Shown one piece after another: positions 43,494 to 51,459 of a DNA stretch of 64,000 nt (position 1 is the first letter of the stretch; the number at the start of each line of letters is the position of its first letter). Source of the stretch: Phycisphaerales bacterium (GTDB taxonomy: Bacteria > Planctomycetota > Phycisphaerae > Sedimentisphaerales > Anaerobacaceae); the NCBI GenBank assembly GCA_003141315.1, contig PLLP01000002.1:361283-425282 (forward strand), given 5' to 3'. The notes under the pieces were generated by a model that saw only the letters and a program-made list of their open reading frames with translations, ran no database searches and was not told where the DNA came from. The position numbers and the translations under genes were made by a program.

Positions 43494-43978
43494 GGATACT
43501 GGGCATAGACCCCGGTTTGCATATTTGTGGATACGCCTGCGTCGATGTTGACAGGGACGGTGAGAAGCTGATTGAGGCAGGGGTGTTTCGGACAGATGAG
43601 AATCAGCCTCTCGAAGAAAGGCTCAACAGGATAGCAGAAGATATCGGGACGATTTTGAAAAATTTGAGACCCGATATTGTGGCGGTCGAGCAGTTGTATT
43701 CGCATTACGAGCATCCGCGGACCGCTATACTGATGGGGCACGCCAGGGGAGTTATCTTGCAAAAGTGTGCGGAATCGGGTATAGAGGTGAAGAGTTTCAA
43801 CCCGACGCGGATAAAAAAAGCCGTAACGGGCAGTGGCAGGGCGAAAAAAGAGCAGGTCCAGCGGACAATTCAGACCGTTTTTGGCCTGCGCGAGTTGCCC
43901 CAGCCGCCGGACGTCGCTGATGCGATTGCCATCGCGCTATGTTGTGCGAATTCAATCGCAGGCGGCAAAATTGCCTGA
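43490..43978 (+). CDS. ruvC: Holliday junction resolvase RuvC
   Basis: Endonuclease that resolves Holliday junctions. The RNase H fold has catalytic residues in LGIDPGLHICGYA (Asp), VAVEQLY (Glu) and DVADAIAIAL (Asp pair). The protein is 162 residues. The start overlaps the cysS stop (ATGA). ruvA and ruvB follow, but a PLP enzyme gene intervenes, as described below. Confidence 0.96.
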   Translation: MRILGIDPGLHICGYACVDVDRDGEKLIEAGVFRTDENQPLEERLNRIAEDIGTILKNLRPDIVAVEQLYSHYEHPRTAILMGHARGVILQKCAESGIEVKSFNPTRIKKAVTGSGRAKKEQVQRTIQTVFGLRELPQPPDVADAIAIALCCANSIAGGKIA

Positions 43979-44015
43979 CAAAATCGGAACCGTGTAGAAA
44001 AAATCAGAGAGTGTT

Positions 44016-45194
44016 ATGAAGAAGAAAAAGAAAACCGGTTTTTCGACCATGGCGGTGCATTCAGGCGAGATACGCTATAATGAATATGGCTCCATTACCA
44101 CGCCGATAGTACAGACGTCCACATTTATTTTTAAAAACACAAAAGAGATAAAAGAGCTTGCCAAAAAAACCGCCGGCAGATTCGAATATGGAAGGTACGG
44201 TCATCCTACGCAAATTGCAGCTGAAGGAAAGCTTGCCGATTTGGAAGGTGCAGAGGACGCGGTGCTGTTTTCATCCGGTATGAGCGCAATAACAACCACG
44301 TTGTTTTCACTTCTGCACGCCGGCGACCACATCATAATAACGGATGATGCTTACAAGCGAACACTGGACTTTTGTCTGACCTGCCTCGAGAGGTTCAATA
44401 TCGAATGCACCGTTGTGAAGATGTGCGATTATGATGCTATAGAAAAGGCCATAAAGCCCAATACGAAAGTATTCTTTTCGGAATCGCCGACCAATCCGTA
44501 TCTGAATATAATGGACCTCGAACGGCTGATGAGAATTTTTAAAGGTAAAGGCATCCTTGTCATATCGGACAGCACATTTGCCACGCCTTATAACCAGAGG
44601 CCCCTGGAATATGGAATTGACATTGTTATACACAGCGCTACCAAGTATCTCGGCGGGCACAATGACCTGCTCAGCGGGGTGATGCTGGCAAAGAAGAAGC
44701 TTACCGATCCTGTGCGTGAGTATCTGAAAATAACCGGCGGAGTCATAGACCCGCACTCATCGTATCTGCTTATCCGCGGATTGAAGACCTTTGAGTTGCG
44801 AATGCAGCGGCACAACGAGAGCGGCCAAAAGGTGGCCGAGTTTCTTGAGCGTCACCCGAAAGTTAAAAAAGTATATTATCCCGGCCTTCGAAGCCATCAG
44901 CATCATAATATTGCCAAAAAACAAATGAAGGGTTTCGGCGGTGTCGTCACCTTCGAAGTAGAAGATAATATTGCGTGCGCACTGAATTTTATGAGCAGGC
45001 TGAAAATTATATGTATCGGCCCCAGCCTCGGCGGCGTCGAATCTCTTATTACGCATCCTGCCACGGTAAGTTATTATTCGATTTCGAGAAAAGAACGGCT
45101 GGCGCTGGGCATCAAGGATGGCTTGATTCGATTTGCAGTGGGCGTGGAAAATGTAGAAGATATTATAGATGATATTAACCAGGCATTAAGGTAA
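44016..45194 (+). CDS. Cys/Met metabolism PLP-dependent enzyme (cystathionine gamma-synthase/lyase family)
   Basis: The fold-type I family has PLP lysine in SATKYLGGHNDL, TSTFIFKNTKE near the N-terminus, and GMSAITTTLFSLL in the early core. The protein is 392 residues. The exact reaction (cystathionine gamma-synthase, gamma- or beta-lyase, methionine gamma-lyase or O-acyl-homoserine sulfhydrylase) cannot be decided from sequence alone. It sits 37 bases after ruvC and just before ruvA, so it is probably co-transcribed with repair genes; its presence there looks incidental. Confidence 0.88.
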   Translation: MKKKKKTGFSTMAVHSGEIRYNEYGSITTPIVQTSTFIFKNTKEIKELAKKTAGRFEYGRYGHPTQIAAEGKLADLEGAEDAVLFSSGMSAITTTLFSLLHAGDHIIITDDAYKRTLDFCLTCLERFNIECTVVKMCDYDAIEKAIKPNTKVFFSESPTNPYLNIMDLERLMRIFKGKGILVISDSTFATPYNQRPLEYGIDIVIHSATKYLGGHNDLLSGVMLAKKKLTDPVREYLKITGGVIDPHSSYLLIRGLKTFELRMQRHNESGQKVAEFLERHPKVKKVYYPGLRSHQHHNIAKKQMKGFGGVVTFEVEDNIACALNFMSRLKIICIGPSLGGVESLITHPATVSYYSISRKERLALGIKDGLIRFAVGVENVEDIIDDINQALR

Positions 45195-45243
45195 TGCTTT
45201 GGCCAATGGTTCGACTTTGCTCACCACAGGATGGAAAGCAGGT

Positions 45244-45873
45244 ATGATTGCCGGCATCGAAGGAAAATTAGTTAAGCTTGATACCGAATTCTGCTTAGTG
45301 CAGATTGGTTCTATTAGATACGAGGTGATGCTGCCCGCGTATTGCATTGCGTCGCTTGCCGGCAGAATCGGAACGGATGTTTCGCTTTGCACTCTCGAAT
45401 ATTTCGAGGGTGCGCCCGGCGGCAGCTCGATGGTGCCGAGATTAGTTGGTTTCCTGTCTGAAAACGAGCGGGAATTTTTCACGAAATTTATAAGCGTCAA
45501 GGGTATCGGCGTAAAAAGAGGCCTGCGTTCGCTTTGTATGCCGATTGCCTCAATCGCATCCGCAATCGAAAACGGCGACGAAAAAATCCTTATGACGCTG
45601 CCCTCCGTCGGTAAAAGAATGTCGCAGCAGATTATCGCCGAGCTGAAGGGTAAATTAAGTTCGTTTGCAATCGGCGGCGAATTAGCGGGGGCGGCAGAGC
45701 CGAAATTCAAACTCTTCCAGGCCGAGGCACTCGAAATCCTCATCGCCTGGGGCGAAAAAAGGAACGAGGCCGTCGAGCTTATCGAGCTTGCCTGCAAAAG
45801 GCATCCTGATATCGAATCGGCAGAACAGCTTGTGCCTCTGGTTTATAGATTGAAGCAGGGAATAGAAGTATAA
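45244..45873 (+). CDS. ruvA: Holliday junction branch-migration protein RuvA
   Basis: RuvA tetramers hold the junction for RuvB. MIAGIEGKLVKLDTEFCLVQIGSIRYEVMLPA is the OB-fold start; the first HhH reads FISVKGIGVKRGLR and the second LPSVGKRMSQQIIAELKGK. The C-terminal helical domain follows. I chose ATG 45244 over the TTG at 45199, giving 209 residues. The first HhH carries GVKRGLR where GPKLAL is usual, so divergence is moderate. Confidence 0.9.
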   Translation: MIAGIEGKLVKLDTEFCLVQIGSIRYEVMLPAYCIASLAGRIGTDVSLCTLEYFEGAPGGSSMVPRLVGFLSENEREFFTKFISVKGIGVKRGLRSLCMPIASIASAIENGDEKILMTLPSVGKRMSQQIIAELKGKLSSFAIGGELAGAAEPKFKLFQAEALEILIAWGEKRNEAVELIELACKRHPDIESAEQLVPLVYRLKQGIEV

Positions 45874-45925
45874 AAAATTAACATTGAACGTCGAACTTTC
45901 AATTTCGAATGTTAAAGAAGTTGTT

Positions 45926-46978
45926 ATGGCAATAGACAGGGTAATAAATTCAGAATCACTCGACAGGCAGGAAGAGGAATTTAACGTCTCGCTTCGTCCG
46001 AAATTCCTGTCGGAATGCATCGGCCAGACCAACATAAAGGAAAAGCTCATAATTGCAATGACGGCGGCGAAGAAGCGGGGGGAACCCCTCGAACATATCC
46101 TTTTTTACGGCCCGCCGGGCCTCGGCAAAACCACACTTGCGAACGTGGTCGCAAACGAGATGGGTGCGAAGATTCGCTGCTCATCGGGGCCTGCCCTCGT
46201 AAAGGCCGGCGACGTGATGGGATTGCTCAGCAATATCAATACCGGCGACATCCTTTTCATCGATGAGATTCACCGCCTCAGTACGCCTGTCGAGGAGTTT
46301 TTGTATCCGGCGATGGAGGAATTCCGCGTCGATTTTACCGTCGATTCAGGCCTGCACGCAAAAACGATAAATTTCCCGCTCAAACGTTTTACCCTTATCG
46401 GCGCCACCACTCGTGCGGGGCTGCTCAGCGCACCATTGCGAAGCCGGTTTGGTATGCTCTACCATCTGGATTTCTACAACGAGGCGGAATTGACGGCGAT
46501 TTTAAAACGCTCGGCTAATCTTTTGAAATTGAAATCGGACGATGGCACGCTCGAACTTATTGCTGCACGAAGCCGCGGCACTCCGCGGGTTGCGAACAGG
46601 CTGCTGAAACGTGTCCGCGATTACGCCCAGGTCAAGGGCAAAGGACATTTAAATACTGCCATAGTGGAAAACGCCCTGCAGATGGAACAGATTGATTCGC
46701 TCGGCCTCGATGAGCTCGACAGGCTGTTTCTGCGGGCGCTTGCGAACGTTTATGAAGGGGGTCCTGCCGGCATAGAAGCCCTCGCCGCCACGTTAGGCGA
46801 AGAAAAGGATACGCTCGAAGACGTTGTCGAACCGTATCTGTTGCAAATTGGTTTTCTCCGCCGAACCAAAAGAGGCCGCGAAATCACCACGCAGGCCTGC
46901 AGCCATCTGGGGTTGAAACTCCGGCAGAAAAAACAAGGTATCGACCAGCCGGAATTTTTTGAACAAGAGCAACAGTAG
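45926..46978 (+). CDS. ruvB: Holliday junction helicase RuvB
   Basis: AAA+ motor of branch migration. Walker A GPPGLGKTTLANVVA, Walker B ILFIDEIHRLS, sensor TLIGATTRAGLLSAPLRSRFG and arginine-finger region are intact; the C-terminal winged helix ends FLRRTKRGREITTQACSHLG. ATG 45926 (MAIDRVINSE) is preferred over an upstream in-frame start. The 350-residue length is normal. The gene follows ruvA by 52 bases. Confidence 0.97.
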   Translation: MAIDRVINSESLDRQEEEFNVSLRPKFLSECIGQTNIKEKLIIAMTAAKKRGEPLEHILFYGPPGLGKTTLANVVANEMGAKIRCSSGPALVKAGDVMGLLSNINTGDILFIDEIHRLSTPVEEFLYPAMEEFRVDFTVDSGLHAKTINFPLKRFTLIGATTRAGLLSAPLRSRFGMLYHLDFYNEAELTAILKRSANLLKLKSDDGTLELIAARSRGTPRVANRLLKRVRDYAQVKGKGHLNTAIVENALQMEQIDSLGLDELDRLFLRALANVYEGGPAGIEALAATLGEEKDTLEDVVEPYLLQIGFLRRTKRGREITTQACSHLGLKLRQKKQGIDQPEFFEQEQQ

Positions 46979-47008
46979 CATGTAAAAAAGTTAAGAGGAA
47001 AAGCAAAA

Positions 47009-48859
47009 ATGGAAAATTTACGAGCGTCAGTCTGCAATCGTCAATCTTCAAAAAATATGATAAGAAAATCAAGCCTGGTTCTGTTCTGTGTTTTATTTTT
47101 TGTTGCTGCCGGCTCTTTCGCCGAACAACCGGCGGGGAAGATGGCTTTTACGGTTTCGATGGGGGAGCCTAACGAGCATCTGTTTCACGTTGTCTTCCGC
47201 TGCGAAGATTTGAAGGGCCAAACGCAGGATTTCAAGATGCCGGCCTGGACGCCCGGCTATTACGGTATTTTTAACTTTGCAAAGAATGTGCAGAATTTTC
47301 AAGCCGCCGATGCTGACGGCAAGCCTTTGAAGTGGGAAAAAACCAAAGATAATACCTGGCAGGTTCAAAGCAACAATGCATCAGTCATTACAGCCAGTTA
47401 CGATGTGCGTGCAGCCACACAGTTTGTCGCACAAAGTTATCTCGACAAGAGTCGTGCGTATATTGTGCCGACCAGTGTATTTCTGCACGTCGCGGGTCTG
47501 GTTCGGCATCCCGTGACGGTTGAGATTATGCCATACCCGAAATGGAACAGGATTGCGACGGGGCTCGAATCTGTGCAGGGTAAGCCCAATACATACCAGG
47601 CGGAGGATTTCGATGTCCTGTATGACAGCCCGCTGTTGGTTGGCAATCTGGAAGAACTTCCTTCTTTTGAGATTAACGGTATTCCGCACTATTTTCTGGG
47701 ATACAAAGTAGGCAATTTCGACCACAAGCTTTTTATGGAGAATCTCAAGGCTGCCGTAGAGGCAGGCACAAAAATAATCGGAGATATTCCATATAAGCAC
47801 TATACGTTTATTGCGATAGGCCCCGGGCAGGGCGGCCTTGAACATCTTAATTCCACATCGTTTTCGTTTGACGGCGGCGAAATGGACAACAAGGGAATGG
47901 ATCGCGATCTGGCTTTTTTATCTCACGAATATTTTCATAATTACAACGTCAAGCGTATTCGCCCGATTGCGCTCGGGCCGTTCGACTATGATAAGGCCAA
48001 CCTGACGAATATGCTTTGGGTCTCGGAGGGCTTTACTGTTTATTACGAATACCTCATGCTGGCGCGGGCGGGGCTGATGACACAGGAGAAGGTTCTCGAT
48101 GGTATGCGCAAATGCATAGCCGCTTATGAAAACAATACAGGCCATTTGTTCCAGTCTGCGACTCAGTCAAGCTACGATTCCTGGACACAGGGGCCGTTCG
48201 GCGGCGGCAGCGGCAAAGGAGTACGAAAAACGATTTCCTATTATGATAAAGGAGCGGCGCTGGGCATGCTGCTCGATTTTAAGATTCGCCATGTTACGCA
48301 GAACAAAAAATCCCTTGACGATGTGATGCGGACTCTCTATAGAGAATTCTACAAGGACAAGCAAAGAGGTTTTACCGACCAGGAGTTTCAGGATGTTTGT
48401 GAGCGTATAGCTGGCTGCCCGCTGCAGGAAATATTCGAATATGCCTCCACGGTCAAAGATGTAGATTATCCGAAATATCTCGGATATGCGGGCCTGGCGC
48501 TCGAAGAGCCTAACGAGTTGCCGGATGCGTATCTTGGAGCAGTTGCAGAAGACGTCAATGGTTTGCTTGTCGTGGCGGCGGTGGAAGGTAATTCACCCGC
48601 AAGCCGTGCAGACCTGAAGGCACAGGACCAAATCAAGGCCGTCGATGGCGAGCACGCCGACAGTAAGGGTCTGGATGGGAAAATCTCTGCCAAAAAACCC
48701 GGCGGCAAAGTCAAACTTGCAATATTGCGTGCCGGGAAAGATTTGGAAGTCGATGCAACCCTTGCGCATAAAATGAAAAGGAGTTTTCGCATCAAGCCGA
48801 TTCCGAATCCTGACCAGCTTCAATCGGAAATTCTCAACAGCTGGCTCAAGCCGCAATAG
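47009..48859 (+). CDS. M61-family peptidase with PDZ domain
   Basis: A secreted or envelope zinc aminopeptidase (glycyl aminopeptidase family). A signal peptide (SSLVLFCVLFFVAAGSFA) is followed by the M61 N-terminal beta domain, with MPAWTPGYYGIFNFAKNV as a hallmark. The zinc motif HEYFHNYNVKRIRP has H306 and H310, and WVSEGFTVYYEYL gives the third ligand. A PDZ domain lies around residues 495-585 (NSPASRADLKAQDQIKAVDG). The protein is 616 residues. ATG 47057 is an alternative start, but AAGAGG near 46990 supports 47009. Confidence 0.9.
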   Translation: MENLRASVCNRQSSKNMIRKSSLVLFCVLFFVAAGSFAEQPAGKMAFTVSMGEPNEHLFHVVFRCEDLKGQTQDFKMPAWTPGYYGIFNFAKNVQNFQAADADGKPLKWEKTKDNTWQVQSNNASVITASYDVRAATQFVAQSYLDKSRAYIVPTSVFLHVAGLVRHPVTVEIMPYPKWNRIATGLESVQGKPNTYQAEDFDVLYDSPLLVGNLEELPSFEINGIPHYFLGYKVGNFDHKLFMENLKAAVEAGTKIIGDIPYKHYTFIAIGPGQGGLEHLNSTSFSFDGGEMDNKGMDRDLAFLSHEYFHNYNVKRIRPIALGPFDYDKANLTNMLWVSEGFTVYYEYLMLARAGLMTQEKVLDGMRKCIAAYENNTGHLFQSATQSSYDSWTQGPFGGGSGKGVRKTISYYDKGAALGMLLDFKIRHVTQNKKSLDDVMRTLYREFYKDKQRGFTDQEFQDVCERIAGCPLQEIFEYASTVKDVDYPKYLGYAGLALEEPNELPDAYLGAVAEDVNGLLVVAAVEGNSPASRADLKAQDQIKAVDGEHADSKGLDGKISAKKPGGKVKLAILRAGKDLEVDATLAHKMKRSFRIKPIPNPDQLQSEILNSWLKPQ

Positions 48860-48906
48860 TGTGGTCGGTTGCCTTATCCGGTTGGATAGCTGCAGAGAAA
48901 CGGGAT

Positions 48907-49662
48907 TTACCTGCCTTGCGATTTGAGAATATAGCCGGCCATTTTGGGCGGCCTGCCGAGAAGCCCGGTAAAGTGATAAATCAAAACTTTCTCAATCTCC
49001 TTGAGCGTCTTTTCATCGGCGCCGGCAATCAGCTTCAAACTCGTCAGGCATTTAACCGAACCGGCTGACAGTTTCACCTTATCAGGAAATGCAGCTTCGC
49101 AATCCCTGCAAACGAGGCCATTTGCCTGGCTGCTGAAATACACTTCGTATTGCGTATCGCGTATCGCATCCCGCGTTTTGCAGTTGACGCAATGATTCAA
49201 CACCGGCTGAATACCAATTTCCTTCAATAGTGATAACTGGAACAATATCAATAATGGAAGCGGGGCGTATTTGTTATTCTGCAAATGGTTAATATCCTGC
49301 AAAAACTGCAGGAAGCTGTCGAAAAGCTGCGGATGCGGGTCGTAATCTTTTGTAAATTTATTGAGCAGTTCCGCTGTGAACATCGCACAGTGCAGTGTTG
49401 TCAGATTCGCCGCAAGACCAGCGAGTGGTTTTTTCTGCTGGAATTCCGTCAAAGTCGAAAGTTTGTCCTCGCCGGTACTTGCGAAAACTATATCGCCGTA
49501 AGCAAAAATTTCGACCGGCCCGTCAAATGAGGATTTCTGCCTTTTTGTGCCTTTAGCGATGCAGCGAAGCTTGCCGGATTGCTTGCCGAAAAAAGTGAGA
49601 ACCTGCGAGGTCTCGGAAAAATCGGACGCCTGCACGCATATCGCAAAATCCTTATTCAGCAT
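48907..49662 (-). CDS. recO: DNA repair protein RecO
   Basis: RecO helps load RecA on gaps. The N-terminal OB fold is IAICVQASDF-like (FAICVQASDFSETSQVLTFF), and the zinc site has CVNC and CRDC. The 251-residue length is normal. Between the two Cys pairs is an unusual stretch (RDAIRDTQYEV) encoded by a GCGATACGCGATACGC-type repeat at 49146-49175. Its start lies inside the upstream gene (11-base overlap). It ends the phoH-ybeY-recO block. Confidence 0.88.
   Translation of the reverse strand: MLNKDFAICVQASDFSETSQVLTFFGKQSGKLRCIAKGTKRQKSSFDGPVEIFAYGDIVFASTGEDKLSTLTEFQQKKPLAGLAANLTTLHCAMFTAELLNKFTKDYDPHPQLFDSFLQFLQDINHLQNNKYAPLPLLILFQLSLLKEIGIQPVLNHCVNCKTRDAIRDTQYEVYFSSQANGLVCRDCEAAFPDKVKLSAGSVKCLTSLKLIAGADEKTLKEIEKVLIYHFTGLLGRPPKMAGYILKSQGR
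49146..49175. repeat. In-frame (GCGATAC) repeat in recO
   Basis: CGTATTGCGTATCGCGTATCGCATC, or GCGATACGCGATACGC on the coding strand, is a short tandem-like repeat. It encodes RDAIRDTQY between the zinc Cys pairs. It looks inserted, since the family usually goes directly from CxxC to the LVYFS-type strand. Confidence 0.5.
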
Positions 49663-50935
49663 TTCTTTCCTTCGCTCCGTCAGCGGCGGATGTAATCCTT
49701 ACCTGCTTTATCCTGCGAGCCTCGGCGGCGGTGATTTTGAATTTCAAATTACCGTATTCGAATTCTGTTCCTGCCTGCGGAATGCTCCCAAGATGCGAAA
49801 GGATAAAACCGCCCACGGTATCGTAGTCCTCGCTGTCCGGCAGATTCAGGGCGAACCTGTCGTTAATATCGTCAATATATGTCCTCGCATCTGCCTCGAT
49901 TGTATAGCGGTCGATTCTTTTAACCGGTTCGGGCGGCCTGGTATCGTATTCATCCGATATGTCGCCCACAATCACTTCGAGTATATCCTCCAGGCTGATA
50001 AGGCCGGCTGTCCCGCCGTATTCGTCGAGAACAACCGCAATATGGAGTTTTTGTCCCTGGAATTCCCGCAGCAGCTCCCGTATCGGCTTTGTTTCAGGCA
50101 CAAAATATGCGATTCTCAATTTACTGCGCAGTTCGAACGGCTCATTGCACGCATTGCTGTCTTTGAGGAGGTCTTTTGCATAGAGAAGCCCGATTATGTT
50201 GTCTAAGTTTGTTTCATAAACCGGAAATCTCGAATGTCCAGCGGCGGTAACAATCCCGAAAACGCCCTGCCTGTCGCTGTTTGCCTCTATTGCAACAATG
50301 TCCGTCCGCGGCGTCATAATTTCCTGGGCAGTCTTTTCGCTCATCTCAAGGACGTTTTCTATCATTTCCTGTTCTTCTTCATCGACAACCCCCTCTATTT
50401 TGTGCTGCTCGACGCCGCCGAGAAACTGCTCCTGCCGCTGCTCGTCGGTAATCTCGCTGATGCCGCAAAGGCGGCGAATCAGGATGTCGATAAATTTATA
50501 AATCGATACCAAAGGCCTGCAGATAAAAAGAACAGCCAGCAAAAAACCGCAGGTGCCGCTTAATACGTTTCCTCCCGCATATTTTGCCCAGGAATAAGGA
50601 ATTGCGTAGCCCAGCATCATAAAAATCACAAAGCCCGCCGCAAGCACAACGCCATAATCGAATATATCAAGACCGGCATTTTTGATACTCGCAAAACCTG
50701 TAAGCATAAACAGGATTGTGAGCATATTGCAAAGCAGTCTGTAAAAAGAGCAGGCGAACAGCAGATTCTCTCTTTCCGCCGTCAGCCGGCTTACAAGTCT
50801 TTCCTTATTCCTGTAGCAGTTCGTCTCCGGCAATTTTCCCGAATAGAAAAACTGCAGGGCGTACACATTTACAGAAAAAAATAAGACACCTGCTGCCGAA
50901 AGAATAAAAAAAATTGCCGATAACCAGCTATCCAC
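49652..50935 (-). CDS. CNNM-domain/CBS-domain transporter-associated protein (CorC/HlyC-like)
   Basis: About residues 1-130 carry four membrane segments (DUF21/CNNM domain). Two CBS domains follow (MTPRTDIVAIEANSD, and LHIAVVLDEYGGTAGLISLEDILEVIVGDISDEYD), then a C-terminal CorC_HlyC domain (TVGGFILSHLGSIPQAGTEF). The family is linked to Mg2+/Co2+ efflux. The protein is 427 residues. It overlaps recO and follows ybeY, where Firmicutes and others often have a diacylglycerol kinase or CorC homologue. Confidence 0.9.
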   Translation of the reverse strand: MDSWLSAIFFILSAAGVLFFSVNVYALQFFYSGKLPETNCYRNKERLVSRLTAERENLLFACSFYRLLCNMLTILFMLTGFASIKNAGLDIFDYGVVLAAGFVIFMMLGYAIPYSWAKYAGGNVLSGTCGFLLAVLFICRPLVSIYKFIDILIRRLCGISEITDEQRQEQFLGGVEQHKIEGVVDEEEQEMIENVLEMSEKTAQEIMTPRTDIVAIEANSDRQGVFGIVTAAGHSRFPVYETNLDNIIGLLYAKDLLKDSNACNEPFELRSKLRIAYFVPETKPIRELLREFQGQKLHIAVVLDEYGGTAGLISLEDILEVIVGDISDEYDTRPPEPVKRIDRYTIEADARTYIDDINDRFALNLPDSEDYDTVGGFILSHLGSIPQAGTEFEYGNLKFKITAAEARRIKQVRITSAADGAKERNAE

Positions 50936-50979
50936 CGGATTTCCTTTCCGTTTCGAATAAAGATAAGCAAAAAAGCCGG

Positions 50980-51447
50980 CTATGCCTTTCGCCCATTATT
51001 ATAAACCGCGCCATAGCCGAACCGCTGTAAAAAATAATCCTCTTTTTCGTGCATTAACCTTGCATCTCTCTGTCTTTTGTCGTCGAACCCGAGATTGTGA
51101 AGCAGGCCGTGAAGCACATACAAAGCCAGTTCCGCCTCCGCACTATGCCCTCGTTTTTTCGCCTCCCGGGCTGCCTTTTCGGCATTGACGATTATCTGGA
51201 ATAGTTTCCTGTCCTTGTTCTCCGTCAAATCGAAACTGATGCAGTCCGTGGTGCGGCTGCTTTTCAGATATTCTCTGTTTATTTTCCTGATTTCAGAATC
51301 CCCGACAATTTCAATCCCGATAACAGCCGCCGAAATCTGAAAATGTCCGCACGCCAGCCTGATAAGCCTTCGAAGCCTCTTCACATCGAGCGGTATTTTT
51401 GCGTTAGGCAAACCCGGGATTTTGCTCACCTGAATTGTAATACTCAT
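50980..51447 (-). CDS. ybeY: rRNA maturation endoribonuclease YbeY
   Basis: This metal-dependent RNase processes 16S rRNA ends. The motif H-x3-H-x5-H is partly present: H113, H117 (HGLLHNLG), but the third His is D123 in GFDDKRQ where the family has GYDH. An Asp can also ligand zinc, so the enzyme could still work. S-x-x-TDCISFDL near residue 66 is typical. The protein is 155 residues. It lies 12 bases after the HD-domain gene. Confidence 0.92.
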   Translation of the reverse strand: MSITIQVSKIPGLPNAKIPLDVKRLRRLIRLACGHFQISAAVIGIEIVGDSEIRKINREYLKSSRTTDCISFDLTENKDRKLFQIIVNAEKAAREAKKRGHSAEAELALYVLHGLLHNLGFDDKRQRDARLMHEKEDYFLQRFGYGAVYNNGRKA

Positions 51448-51459
51448 ATTTATCCGCCT

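Noticed and set aside
43979..44015. SAM riboswitch before the Cys/Met enzyme
   Set aside because: Only 37 bases separate ruvC and this gene, too short for any known SAM riboswitch.
49652..49662. Frameshift suspected between recO and the CNNM gene
   Set aside because: The 11-base overlap is a normal translational coupling, since both proteins have intact ends.
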